A DNA stretch of 64,000 nucleotides from Owenia fusiformis (lineage: Eukaryota; Annelida; Polychaeta; Sabellida; Oweniidae). The DNA lies in assembly GCA_903813345.2 (NCBI GenBank), contig CAIIXF020000007.1, positions 8,129,730 through 8,193,729 on the forward strand, in the 5' to 3' direction. This document shows positions 42,966 through 55,106 of the stretch, one piece after another. The stretch's first letter is position 1; each line of letters begins with the position of its first letter. Both the position numbers and the translations under genes were made by a program. The notes below the pieces were generated by a model, which ran no database searches, was not told where the DNA came from, and saw nothing but the letters and a program-made list of their open reading frames with translations.

Positions 42966-44295
42966 ATATATAATCTAAAGAAAATAATTTAAAGAAAATA
43001 ACATTTTCATTCTTGTTATTCTTGAAATAATTGAAATGATATGGGCAACCCCCCCCCCCCAGCAAAAAACTCTTTCAAAATCATGCAGTTTTTCATCATT
43101 CTGACCATTTTTGATGTGATTTTGGGCCTTTGCCAAATTGAACACCCTTCGGTAAATCCTGGGAACGGGGCTACCATCTTTGATCATTTGAAATCAAGAG
43201 TATTGTGTTGGGACGCGGTAGTTAATGTCAATGATAGGATATTAAACACTATATATAAATCTATTTATTAATTTATAATAGTAATAGTGATTTATTTTAT
43301 TTGTTTATAATACGTTGTTTTAGTGAACTGGATTTGGATGTAGTGGTCGTCTTCGAATGAGCATTTATTTGTCATGATAACCTGATAACCACCGAGATGC
43401 AATGGTCAACTTTTGCTTTTACAAAATTATAATCAACGCCTTCCCTTTTCCTGTCAGATCATGAATTCCAGACTTCACCAAGTATTTAATTTACATTTTG
43501 CGTTTTATCATCTTTCCCAAAAGCTACAATTCATGCATAATGGTACAACTAAGTATTATACTTATATATTTATAGTATTATATTAAATTTAAGTACGATA
43601 TTAGCCCGGCCGATTGCAGTAATCCGTTCAAAAGTCGTCAAAAGGACCTAACCATTTTGATCTTAATAATCTAAAATTTAAACTAGCCTTCCCGGTGTGA
43701 AGCAAATGCCCAGCACTTGATAGATAATATAATCTAAAGAAAATAACATTTTCATTCTTGTTATTCTTGAAATAATTGAAATGATATGAGCAACCCCCCC
43801 CCCCCCCCCCCCCCCCCGGCAAAAAACTTTCGAAATCATGCAGTTTTTCATCATTCTGACCATTTTTGATGTGATTTTGGGCCAAATTTGCCAAATTGAA
43901 CCCCCTTCGGTAAATCCTGGGAACGGGGCTACCGTCTTTGATCATTTGAAATCAAGAGTATTGTGTTGGAACGCGGTAGTTAATGTCAATGATAGGATAT
44001 AAAACACGTTATCTATTTATTAATTTATAATAGTAATAGTGATTTAGTGTATTTGTTTATAATGCGTTGTTTTAGTGAACTGGATTTGGATGTAGTGGTC
44101 GTCTTCGAATGAGCATTTATTTGGCATGATAACCACCAAGATGCAATGGTCAACTTTTGCTTTTACAAAATTATAATCAACGCCTTCCCTAAATTTCCTG
44201 TCAGATCATGAATGCCAGACTTCACCAAATATTTAATTTACATTTTGCGATCATCTTTCCCAAAAGCTACAATCCGTGCATAATGGTACAACTAC
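42966..44295 (+). repeat. Tandem duplication, ~763-bp period
   Basis: Sequence from about 42966 to 43555 recurs at about 43729 to 44295 with high similarity, including 'aaaataacattttcattctt', 'ggtaaatcctgggaacgggg' and 'gatttggatgtagtggtcgt'. The poly-C tract within the unit is 12 bases in the first copy (43049-43060) and 24 in the second (43794-43817). Short frames on both strands repeat with the unit; none looks like a gene. Confidence 0.88.
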
Positions 44296-44744
44296 TACTT
44301 ACTGACTTTGGTTTATCATTGTTTTGTTGCAAATATGGGGATGTTTCCACGACTTGAATCTAGGGATTTATATAGACGGGACTTCCCCTTTACATAATGT
44401 AATTATATATATGTTTCTGTTTTGTAGGTTCCCGTGGGTAAGACACACAAGAACAATATACAACCCATCCTTAAGGGGCATAGACACAACAGCTACCGGC
44501 GTTCTTCGAGTTATAGCCGTGGAATTATATAGTTTATGCATCTTGCCTCAAGCGACGCGTTAAGTCTGACGTGTTAACCCTAAAAAGGTTTATCCCATAT
44601 TGGGTTTGAGAAACACAGTTGCTGAATACAAGTGCAAACTATGAAATAACCATAATATAACAATAGATAATGTTTGGCATGCATTGTGTTTCTGTTTCAT
44701 TGTTAAATTTGTTGAAAGTATATACAAAGAAGTTATTCACCAGG

Positions 44745-44862
44745 AGGGATTTGATATGGGGAATATCACATGATATTAATATTTCCGAGGGAACGCAGTG
44801 ACAGAGGGAAATATTGATATCATCCGAGGGATATTCTCAATATCATCCCGACATGTGAATAA
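44745..44862. repeat. Fold-back repeat related to 15.6 and 16.1 kb
   Basis: The left arm contains 'gatatggggaatatcacatg' and the right arm contains 'catatcc'-type complements such as 'gagggatattctcaatatc'. The centre carries 'ttccgagggaacgcagtgac'. The same words occur in the lipase intron 1 hairpins. It is followed at 44865-45062 by an inverted copy of the 6645-6880 repeat. Confidence 0.6.
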
Positions 44863-45062
44863 CGACCTTATACCATGGTCAAGAGCAACATATATCTAAA
44901 ATCCTCTTTTGAATGAAAATGTTTTTGAAAAATGAATTTTTTTAATAAATACCCGGGGTGATATCCATATCATCCCTCTAATCCAAATATCATCCATATC
45001 CCAAATATATGATTTATCACTTGCTATTATATACTGAGATATTGCTCTGACCATGGTATAAA

Positions 45063-46142
45063 AAGTATAACTTATCATAAGCAGATTTCTTTCCAGAGTG
45101 TTCAGCGGCGATATAGGGCTGGAAATTAGCGCCACACAACCCGGACGCACATTTCGTTGGTTATTCTCAAATAAGCAGTTACACCTGTTTGCATGTTTTT
45201 CTTTTAATTTTATTTGATTGTTTAAATTAGATACAGTCCTTCAAATGTCTGGAGGGTTGAGACTTGATTCAGGAATTCAATTAGAATAAGATTTTTTACT
45301 ATCTGTTTTGTTTCCATCATTGTATAACGTTGATCTTATTGATTTATTTTCTAAATCATTTTCCGTTTTGTCGCATGAGTTATTTAGAAATAACTTGATT
45401 TCAGCTAAAATAGATAATGCGTTGCAACCATTTAAAGATTATCCTTTTGTTGCTTGTAACCATATTAATTATGACCATATGTTTAGAGGTGCATGCCGTT
45501 TTATTTTGCCATCTACATTTTTATGTTATCAGCTGTTATCTTGATATGTTGAGGATTCTTCAGAGACAACTCCCAGTAATAAGTCTCGGAGCTGTTTGCT
45601 TGCTAGATCTGATTTTTCCCTTAATTAATGAGCAGGTTTTTATGTTTAATTTTTTGTTTTTATTGCTTATTTGACAAGTTATGCATGGTGGGTTTATTTT
45701 CTCAATTTATCTGTCCTGATAAGTTGAGAATTCTTCAAAGATATCTTCGAGAAACTAACATGGACTGGCTACATTATTCATAGCCTGCTTTTGCCGGGGG
45801 GGGGGGGTCAGCCCCGTCAGAAACTTTTCTTCAAGGTGGTGCGGTTTTACCCCCCCCCCCCCTTGGGCCTGACCCGTTTCTATTTCCCTACCCAATATGG
45901 ACTGCGTATCTGCGTGGGTGAAGGGTTTGGTATAATGGGGCTTCTTGGGGGGAACTTGAGTAGCTTGGCAGTCAAAAATTGTTTACGCCACCCCTTCCTT
46001 TTATCAAATGAACTATGCATGTAGATTCCTCATGACTTGAAATGCTGAAAACTGCATTATGTGCATTGCAACAATATCAAGATCAGAATTACGCCTTGTT
46101 TTCTTGTAACATTCAACAAAAACAAACGCTCATTCAACCAAT
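45063..46142. other. Gene-free stretch with poly-G and poly-C tracts
   Basis: No coding signal was found. A run of 12 G at about 45797 and a run of 12 C at about 45851 lie about 50 bp apart, inside degenerate repeat sequence ('gcccc', 'ttgggcctgacccg'). Confidence 0.4.
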
Positions 46143-46576
46143 AACCCAGATGCGAGTAGAAATAATCTTGATTTACGTCATTTAAAATTCAAAATTCAGT
46201 AAAAGTAATATCATATTTGAAATCTACATGTAAAATTACATCTAGAAATGTGGTTTTAAAAAGTGTTTATCAATTTTGAAAAATTAATTTTCTTTGAAAA
46301 TGTGACTTCTAGCTCGGGGAGATTCCCCATAGACCCAATGCTATAAAATCACAAAAAATGAAATACCTTTTCTTTTAGTGAACAGATAATATTTTGCTTT
46401 ACTGGACATATTTTCATTAGTATAAGTATCAGACGCATAACGGTTATATGAAAATTGAGCCACTTAAATTGATAATATTCAAGTTTAAGGGAACTTTCTT
46501 ATATACCTGCCATGTTAATTGACCCGAATCAGCCACCTGGTGGTGAAACTGGTAACTACCTACTCGCATTTGGGTA
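46143..46576. mobile_element. MITE, CAGATGCGAGTAG family, full copy
   Basis: The left end is 'acccagatgcgagtag' and the right end is 'ctactcgcatttgggt'. The interior matches the copy at 34605-35019, including 'aaataatcttgatttacgtc' and 'ccacctggtgg'. The 3' part and its right flank to at least 46770 are repeated at the window's right edge. Confidence 0.85.
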
Positions 46577-46889
46577 ATTGAGACGTCTGATTGCTTAATC
46601 CAGCGATCGTTTCCCGTCATTACATTACAAAGGTATGGTGGTGGGCAGATGAAATGAGTCTGTATTGATCCAATTAATATGTGATAGATTAAAGTGAGAG
46701 GAAAAGCAACTTTTGAGAAATCGAAATTATTTGATACCATTCGCACAGACATTCAATAGGCTAGTTTTTTATTCATTTCATTCCTATCCAACATCAATCA
46801 TTCGTGACTTTTGATGAAGTGAAATCAACTCAGGCTTCATGATCTTGTGAAACTTCAATAAGGGATCGCATGTTTTCAATAACGCAATG

Positions 46890-47063
46890 CGATTAGGTAG
46901 ATGACATTTTCACCACCAGGTAGCTCGTTCGGGTCAGATAGCATGGCGGGTATAGTAAAAAGTTCCCTTTAACTTAATCCCGGGAACTTAATTTACATCT
47001 GTTTTAGTGGTTCAATTTGAATATTTAATGACGCAAATCAAGATTATTTCTACTTGCATCTTG
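46890..47063. repeat. Decayed copy of the CAGATGCGAGTAG MITE
   Basis: It retains 'tcaccaccaggtagctcgtt', 'gttttagtggttcaatttg' and 'caaatcaagattatttctac', then 'ttgcatc', but both true ends are missing. Confidence 0.65.
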
Positions 47064-47177
47064 TCTATTAACGAAGGTGTTTTATTCCCATTATAGAAAA
47101 ATGCAAGAACCATGAAGTATATTAAATCTTAATAATCTAGGAAATGTTTGGGATGGAGGGGGGGGATCTTATATCTA

Positions 47178-48335
47178 TGTCACCACCACAAGTAGAGACA
47201 TTTGTCTCCAACTTTTTTGTGAACAATCGATGATTTGGCGGTTGGTGTTCGGCGTTCGGCATCTGCAACAAAAAGTAAGCATATAGGCGGATTAATAGTA
47301 CTTTGTTAATGATTATTATAGGTTATGCATGTTGTGTCATCTGAAAGTATGCATAGGCGTAGTTAGGGAGATGGGTGCGACCCCGATAACCAATAAAATA
47401 AAAATAGAACCATTGGATAGAAGCAGAATATAGCTTTAAAATGCTTTTTATTGAAAGCGTCTAGCTCAATTTTGAAGGCAGTTGCATGAGTTTTTGTAAA
47501 ATTCAAAACAAATCTTTAAAAAAATGTTTTTGCCTTGCTTATGCCACGATCGCCCCTCGGGTAACCTGACTGAAAGCTGCCTACGCCCCTGCTGTGTAAA
47601 AAACTCACGACTTTCTGCTGGGAAGAGCGTCTGAGGACCAATATGATGCTAGCTTTTCCTATTTTAATTTGAAAATTGAGAAATCGAATCATTATCTGGT
47701 CAGAGAGTGTAATGCATCGTACATGTACATGTACAATGTCCAGTTAGAACTGATAATTTGATCTCATTCTGGGAACTTGTAGATTTTTGGGTCAATTTGA
47801 AGCAACTTGCAAAAACGTTGGGAGCGGTTGCCCCGCTCCCCCCCCCCCCCCCGGCCTACAATCCGTTAAATCATGCATTGTTTCACCATTCTGATCACTT
47901 TTCGCATTTTTTTTTGCCAAAACTGTCAAAAGTTACTCTCCTTGGTAATACCCCCCCCCCCCTCCTTGGAAAAAACTGGCTACGGGCAAGACAGTACATA
48001 CAGTACATGCACGACGCATGCAATACATTCATCGGGGTACCCTGGCTTAAGTTTAATGCATATTTGCAGCCGATGAAGAAAAAAGATTAAGAAAACACTT
48101 TTAAGAATTCAAATACCCTGTCTGTGCCAGAAAGAGGCGGTTAATTAGTATTTGTTTCGTATAGTTACTGATCAAAGATGTCAAATTGTAGGAATCATGC
48201 AAATAATGACCGATCAGCCCAGTTTTTAAAATACCAACCGCCGAGCTCCGAACACAAAACATCGAACACCGTCAACAAAAAGTTGGAGACTATATAACAA
48301 TATGTCATCTGTGTCACCGATTCTGGCGATGACAT
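47178..48335. mobile_element. ~1.15-kb inverted-repeat element, CTCCAACTTTTTGT family
   Basis: Left-side words 'tatgtcacc', 'gtctccaacttttttgtg' and 'ggcggttggtgttcgg' recur in reverse on the right ('ccaaccgccgagctccgaac', 'caacaaaaagttggagac', 'tatgtca'). The inverted parts are about 90-100 bp and imperfect. The interior has poly-C tracts at about 47839 and 47951 and no intact gene. A related piece lies at about 8990-9310. Confidence 0.65.
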
Positions 48336-48748
48336 AATAATAACCCTTACATCCTCCCATGGATATACGAGCAGTTTTATATCCAGTCTATCAGAGGCAT
48401 ATTAATAATTTTTCATTTGACTTTATATGCCTCTTTAATAATCATAGACGTCATCCTCCCGGTCAGATTATTCCTGGTCAATCATCATGCTACATGCAGA
48501 TATATAAGCCACATAGGTATGAGAAAATAACTGTCACAAGAAATGAAAACAAGAATTTTGGAAAGCAACTATAAGTCAAAAATTAAAAATATATTTTAAC
48601 AAAAAAGCAACACAATAAAACGTTGAAAACGTCATTGATTAAAGAAGCACAAAAAGTAACTAGCTTAATTAAAATAATCAGTTTTATCTATAATCGTGCT
48701 TTATCTGCATGTAATTTTGCAAGAGTTTGTCCCCGTCTGCTAAGGTGA
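48336..48748. other. Gene-free spacer between two elements
   Basis: No feature was recognised. A 71-codon plus-strand frame at 48359-48574 has neither splice context nor familiar motifs. Confidence 0.35.
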
Positions 48749-49215
48749 GCCCTGTTTACACTACACGCGACATTTCAAGACGTCTTAGCTAAAACGTTTT
48801 AGTAAAACCATGTTGAGCTTACACCACCATTTTCAAGACGTCTTATGAAATATGATTGAGTTTACACCTGTTTTTCTAAAACGTCTTAAAGATATGTAGG
48901 CATTGTAAACTTAAAAAAGCAGTTCAACACTTGTTGAAGGATGGTTCAGTCAACATAGCTTTTCGTTCGTTCAACGCAACGCATATAAAACCGGACTAAG
49001 AGGTCTTAGCTAAAACCGATGGATTTACACTCCCTTGTAAAACGTTTTAACGCTAAGACGTTTTGTCTATCACTAGTGTCCTAAAACTTTTTAGCTAAGC
49101 ACTCTTAGCCGAGAGCTCTTGAGAAAATCTGGATTTACATTACATTTGTAAAATGTTTTAACGCTAAAACGTTTTGGCCAAGACGTCTTAGGGCTCTAGT
49201 GTAAATCCAAGAAAT
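48749..49215. mobile_element. 467-bp MITE built of AAGACGTCTT and AAAACGTTTT palindromes
   Basis: The left end 'agccctgtttacact' and the right end, in reverse 'aaccctatttcttggattta' then 'cact', are loosely inverted. The interior contains about ten short perfect palindromes of the types aagacgtctt, aaaacgtttt and tcttagc/gctaaga. The left half also occurs at 22838-23042. Confidence 0.78.
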
Positions 49216-50068
49216 AGGGTTAAGGCACACGTTTCTTAAAAAAGACTTGTACGTGAAAGTAGTTCTTTAAATAATTATTTCTCCTATTTGTACTGTTTAC
49301 TTGGCCGATTGAGTATAAAGACATACGGAAAACAGTCCCAAGTGAATATGAGAGTGGAACAGTATTCCCCGGGAACGAAATAGTACACGCTCGGGTACAA
49401 GTTCTTTTAAAAACGTGTAACTTAACCTTCTTATCAAACAAAGCAAAGGAAATGTAATTACATCGTGGAATCAAGAGCCTTTACTATTTTTGGAATATGA
49501 AGACTCTCTCTTGAAAGCATTCTAGTGCATGGCTCTGATAAATCAGAATGCTAGCTCTAATGAATTTAAAATATATAAACTTAAATACAGTACGCAAAAT
49601 GCCTATCTAAAGATTAATTATTCGAAATGAATGTGGAGCTCGCCATCAAAATTGCCATCATCACCGTCAACAGACCTACGCCAAATATTTATGAATACCT
49701 GGAAGATAAATTGAACCCTTAATTATTAACTTTTAAGTGTTAACAATAAAACAAGAAACTGCATGCATAACATGAAGTATAAACACCCGGGTATAAACGC
49801 ATTGTTGGTCGCCGAGGTAGCGTTCGTCAATTCAACTGACGGCTGACATATTCACCAACTAGGCTAATTCATGTCCAACTCATTTAATTATGAATAGTGA
49901 CTGGAGATTCCTCCATTTATGTTTAAATGGCTTAAAAAGTAGGTTAAACAACCAGCCGTCATCCGGCAGGTGAATTCAACTCATTTATCTCATGAGTAGT
50001 ACCTGCCACTATAAGTAATTGAGTTTACCACTGATAAAAAGTAGGTTAAACCACCAGCCGGCAACTGA
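49216..50068. other. Gene-free stretch
   Basis: AT-rich sequence with no supported coding region. Near 49835-50060 short words such as 'aggttaaac.accagccg' and 'caactgaattcatgaat' repeat imperfectly, suggesting an old low-copy repeat. Confidence 0.35.
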
Positions 50069-50262
50069 ATTCATGAATGCAACCTTAGTTCTGAAAATTA
50101 TTTCTGAACTGTTTCTGCTGAATCCCATGATGCGTTTTACACCTTTCCTCGAGTGAAGACCCCCGCCCTTCTTTACGTTGTGCCTTCCTCGCATGTGTCC
50201 ATGTATAACCCCAAAATTCACATGTTCCGCATGTCTGCAGCATTCCATTCATAGAAAGAACC
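50069..50262 (-). CDS. Possible terminal coding exon of an unidentified gene
   Basis: After a good minus-strand acceptor (ttcttttttacag) a 58-residue open frame begins VLSMNGMLQTCGTCEFWGYT, continues with HARKAQRKEGRGSSLEERC and ends at a stop near 50085. The peptide has balanced composition with two close cysteines and a basic patch, unlike the repeat-derived frames around it. No upstream exon could be linked. It may be the last exon of a gene to the right on the minus strand, or a chance frame. Confidence 0.3.
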
Positions 50263-50897
50263 TGTAAAAAAGAATATAATATTTAGCAGATGAGATATCA
50301 AACGGTAACTGAGACATCAAATGTTTCAACCACGGGCCTATGGTGTTAAAACTGTATCAAAATTGGACCGTAACACATAGAATAGCGTTTAGCAGAATAC
50401 ATACACAATCCGTGTGATTTCATACACGGTTTGTTCGAGTTTGCACACTTTAAGCCTATGTTTGTAAAATCACACTTGTACATGCGTGTTTGTGTATGCT
50501 TTGTTTAAAAAAGGGCCGGGGTTAAACATTGTACTTGCTTAAAATCATATAAGGTGGGGCATGCAGGCTAAATTAATATGGGACGGGTATATTAAAATTA
50601 TTAGATTAGGCTATTTCATTATTATGTGGACTTAAAAATAATGTTTGAAGTGAAAAAAATTATATTTTCGTATATTTCTGTTTGATCTGAAAAGAATATC
50701 GAAATGTATCATTGCATTACACAAATTCAACGACCAATCAGATAACAGGAGGACTTTCCCGGTATATTCAAACTTCAGATTGAATTAATTTCGTCGAAAA
50801 TAATTAGATTGGCCAGCACAATCGCAAAATTAACACTGAAAGAGGGGGATTTGGGACTTCAACTTTGGTAAGTAGATGGGTATATATGTGGTGAAAC

Positions 50898-51202
50898 CAA
50901 GGAGGATTGGCTCCCAGAGTGCACCACCGATATTCTGTCCCATATATGGGTATGTCGTAATACAAAATTCGAATTCAAACAGCCGCCATTTTGTTCACTT
51001 CAACATTTAAATCGTGAATTTTGGTCTTATTTCCAAACGAAAAATTCCAAAACTCACAAGAAATGATCGAGATATTGGTTCGAATCTTTTGAACTGTTTA
51101 TTTTGAATTTATAGTCGGTTTTAATTTCAGAAAATAACGACATTTCGACGTTTTCATTGTTGGAAAATATCGAGTTTCGATCCTGGGAGCCAATCCTCCT
51201 TG
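50898..51202. mobile_element. 305-bp MITE with 9-bp target duplication
   Basis: The ends are perfect 19-bp inverted copies: 'caaggaggattggctccca' on the left and its reverse complement on the right. The element is flanked by TGGTGAAAC at 50889-50897 and again at 51203-51211. A nine-base duplication is typical of Mutator-like transposition. No coding capacity. Confidence 0.92.
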
Positions 51203-51211
51203 TGGTGAAAC

Positions 51212-53140
51212 TCAATATGCAAAAAAGTCCAGAGGGGTCTTGATTATGCTATCCTATGGCATAGAGCCTATTTAACTATTCTGTCTCTATCGATGCATTA
51301 TACTCGATCGGCACCAGTATAAACACCTCAAATATCCCTTATTACTTGCCCCTGGCCTTCCTTTGAGTTGACATACAGGGTATTCGGGAAAGCCCGGACG
51401 CGACAATAATTATTATCCTATGATTGAAACAGGGAAATCAAACTAACAAGGTTAATTAATTGAACCTCAAGAGTGCATATACCAAGGGCGTTACAATACC
51501 CGGGAATTTATCGGTTCGTGCAGTACTTGTTTGTGATAGCGCCCTCTGTAGGTCACTGTGCTTATAGCCTACAGTAATACGGGGTAGGAAATCAGGAATT
51601 CGGTCAGTTTCTATCCGTCGATTTCGCTATGAATTGAAGCAAGTGTGACCACTTTATCCACTTAACTAATTTGATAATTGATTAAATCTTTAAACAAAAT
51701 CGATAAACACGTTATACACTTCCTATCTCCTTAGAAATTAGCATGTATTTATGGATTGTGTTTTCGAACAAGGCTCGACCCATAAATAGGGAAATCCTTA
51801 TGCTAATTAGTATGACGTCATATTTTCCTGGGGAATCCTAGATTTCAAAGCCTCAGTCTGTTATTGTGTCAAATGTAAACGCTCTTTTGCAGACAGAAAA
51901 TTGACAGATTAGCTTTTAACTTTCAGCTTTGATGTTTAAATATTCTGTATTTCTACCGGACTTCTTGCTGAATATCATATAATGTTACTTGATTTGGACC
52001 ATTGCCTGATTGATCATTCTGAAATTTTGATTGTGATTCATGACTGATTGGCAAGAAAAATAATTCCTATTGTTTTCCAGCGAAGTCAAAATGTTACAGC
52101 ATGAGTTATAATGTCGACTTTGCATCATATTAAATTCATCTAGTGATTAGAAGTCCATGCACAAACATACACATAAGAGACAAACACACCCTGGCTCCAG
52201 GCCGTGGATGGAAATATAAAACTATTTAAGGCACAAACTGGTATTAAAGGTGCAATAATTAGTGCAGAGGGGTCATTCAACGATCATGGACCAGTGTCAA
52301 AATATATTTAAGTTTGGATATTTCATCAAGACTAACATATATTTTTATTATCTACAAAGAAACCCCCTAGATAAACATTAGTTTACCTGATATTCCTCTT
52401 GTAACATGGTGGATCTTAAAACATAAAAGTGGAAGTCCCCTTTTTGAAGCTTTGAACTGAATTTACACTTTTTAATGCTGAAATTGATAATTTATCCATA
52501 CATTTTAAGAAAATAGGTATGTTAAAGAAGATGTTAAACCAAATGTTGCCTTGATAGCTCAGAAAAAATGAAAAAACTTTCCTATTTTCTCTACAGTCCT
52601 TATTGCCCCTTTAATAGACCGATGTGTAGTGTCTGCCATGTATTGAAGGTAAACCAATCTGCATTATTAATGTTTCTTCTATCAATACATGGATTGTGCA
52701 ATGGAAAAGCAATGGCACAATCAAAAATGTGCATATCAATCGTGAATATCTCTCGGTTCAAAGCTTATTTCCAACAGAATCGTGTCAAAATATGTGTCTG
52801 AGTAACAGTTATACATTATAAGATCGCAAACGTTTACCAATTATCAGCCGAATGGCTCATTTTCAACGAAATGTCCTTAAGACAACAGCCCTGGGTCGCG
52901 CCTGAGACCAAAAACTATTTCAAATAGCCCTCCCCTAATTATATTGGATAATCACATTTATGTGTGCGCGCGCAGCTCATCTACTGAACGAAACGCCACT
53001 TTCCGCTGAAATCACCGGGTATTGATCTTTCCCTTGCATATACTATAATATTTATAACGTCATTGTCCAATTTGGATATGTCAATCGAATGACGTCATTG
53101 TTATAATGATCTGATGACGTCACACGCAAAACTACTGAAG
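51212..53140. other. Gene-free stretch upstream of the small spliced gene
   Basis: No gene was recognised. A solitary end-like sequence 'acagggtattcgggaaagcc' lies near 51376 without a partner. Sequence close to 53100 contains several 'tgacgtca'-like sites (53093-53120) just before the next putative gene, which could be CRE-type promoter sites. Confidence 0.35.
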
Positions 53141-53146
53141 TGGAAA

Positions 53147-55106
53147 ATGGCGGAACATCAAGGACAAGACGTAAGTTAAGATTTTGATCTATTTATAGTG
53201 GTCCTTGTCACTTATTATCTATTTCTTTATCAATAAATACCTTTGACTTTGAAGTTATTTGTAAAACCATCGTAAATCTAAAATATTTCAACCAAGGGTC
53301 CGTACAAATTCAGGCACCTGATTATGGAAAACCTCAGTGGGTCTCTCGCAATTTGTTTTACAATGCAACAACATTTACCAAGGATGGAATGATTTCATGC
53401 AAGACCTGTGTTCCAAAGAGACGTCTTTGACATCATGGATCATAGATGCACCATTCACATCCAATGGACATTAAACCTAAACAATCTTGTAAATAAAAAC
53501 TATTCTCTGCATTCAGCATGTAGCCTATGCATAAGCTTACACATATTTCTTTATTTCTGTAGACAGTTACATGAAGACTTGGCAGAGCTAGGACTTTGGT
53601 GCAGGTGAAGGTCACGTAGAGAGATTATCTCCAATGAAATCGGTAAGTATAGGCTATACTTGTAATATTGAATATCTTTCAAGTCACGTCAACAATTGAG
53701 ACTTTAAGCAATGCACATAAAATTGAACGGGAAACCTGTACGTATAAATCGCCCTATACAAATGCATGTAGTTTTCTCACATAAAACAATCGTTCGGCAC
53801 AGTGTTTACTTAGTCCGTTGCTTAGACTACACATCATCGTGTACTATGCCATTGATAGTTATACAGCTGGTTTTCTATGCTACACATTAAACATGCTCGT
53901 TTCGTAAGATATTTGAAACTAAAACATGTATGACATACATCATTTCCTTCAGAAAGCATTATACTACTAGTATGCATCGAAATCAAAATTGCCAGCATAG
54001 TATTCAAAAGACATGAGTATAATGATTCCCGTTGCCACCAACGTGAAATTGCAAATCTTCCGTTCTAAACACAGATCTGAAACTGATCGGGTATCTGAAA
54101 ATTCAGAGGCTTTGCGTTCACGGTTACGTTGTGAAAAATTCGCTAGCTTAAACTCTCAAATAATGCGTTGCATTATCCTGCTGCAAATAAATGACGTTAC
54201 TAGAATCAAACCAGTCAGTTCTAACACTTATCATTTGATTCAATAATGTGAGCTCATGTGTTCGGTGTTTTTACCGTAATTGAAAATCCAGTACAATGCA
54301 TGTTATTGGCGTACGTACATGGTAGATCTTTTATATCCATGTAAATAAGTACGGTATATAATTTGTGAATGTCACAGTATTCTATTTTTATTTTGATTGC
54401 AGTTGATCTTCAGAGGAACTTCTTGGGAGACAGAACAGACATGTTAGGGGAGAGATAGAATAGATCTGACCAAAATGACCCTTGTGCTTTGGCTAAGAAG
54501 TGAATCGACCTGTTTAGGATAGCAGAGGAAACATTTCGAAGGTTCGCGCGTATATTAATTAAAAATAACGTTATAAATTATACTTGGTGAACAAAGTACA
54601 TTGCGCCATCTGGCCATAAATCATAGAATCTCGGTCTTTATTCTTAAATAAGTCTATACTCATTGTTCCAAGTTTTGATAGCGATCTTATTTGAGTATAT
54701 TTTGAAGATTCAATGTTTAAATTCCAGGTACTCCAACATATCCAAGAGCACAGTCGGATAATCTACTGGCAGCAAGGAAGGCTAGAGAGAGCAGGTGAGT
54801 TGTCAGTGAATATACTAGTATTCGCAGGTTTTATCATCACCAAGCCAATTCTAATTTTAAGAAAGTTATTTCACATAATTCCCATATTATTAGCTTCGAG
54901 GTTAAATGAAGTTTTCTTGAATCTTAAGATCTGGGGTTTATTAAACGCCAATCAATACGTTGAACGTCTTTTTTTTCGGATAGCTTCTTGCGCAAACCTT
55001 TGAAAGATGCATAATGAAAATATGAACACATACTTAATTTATATTTTTTACCATTTCAGGAAATCCTGCACAACAAACGGTGACTTCCTCTGATGAAGCT
55101 GTATAA
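53147..55106 (+). CDS. Possible 45-aa protein from three spliced exons
   Basis: Exons 53147-53170 (ATGGCGGAACATCAAGGACAAGAC, shown in two halves: ATGGCGGAACAT and CAAGGACAAGAC), 54728-54794 and 55060-55106 join in phases 0 and 1. The product begins MAEHQGQD, continues VLQHIQEHSRIIYWQQGR and ends SSDEAV. All four splice sites match consensus (GTAAGT, GTGAGT; tccag, tttcag), and the ATG lies in the strong context AAAATGGCG. Two further exon-like segments in the first intron, near 53565-53605 and 54408, would add stops and may belong to non-coding isoforms. No known family is recognised. A MITE at 53696-54159 sits in intron 1. A non-coding RNA gene is the main alternative. Confidence 0.45.
53696..54159. 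mobile_element. MITE, GAGAGGTTAAGC family, copy 3 (~464 bp)
   Basis: This is an inverted relative of the copy at 35445-35957. It opens with 'ttgagactttaagc' and closes with 'gcttaaactctcaa', and shares 'cctgtacgtat', 'gcgttcacggttacgttgtg' and 'atcgaaatcaaaattg' in reverse orientation. Confidence 0.8.

Noticed and set aside
43628-43945. Glycine-rich minus-strand frame
   Set aside because: The glycines come from the 24-base poly-C tract; the frame is repeated with the tandem duplication.
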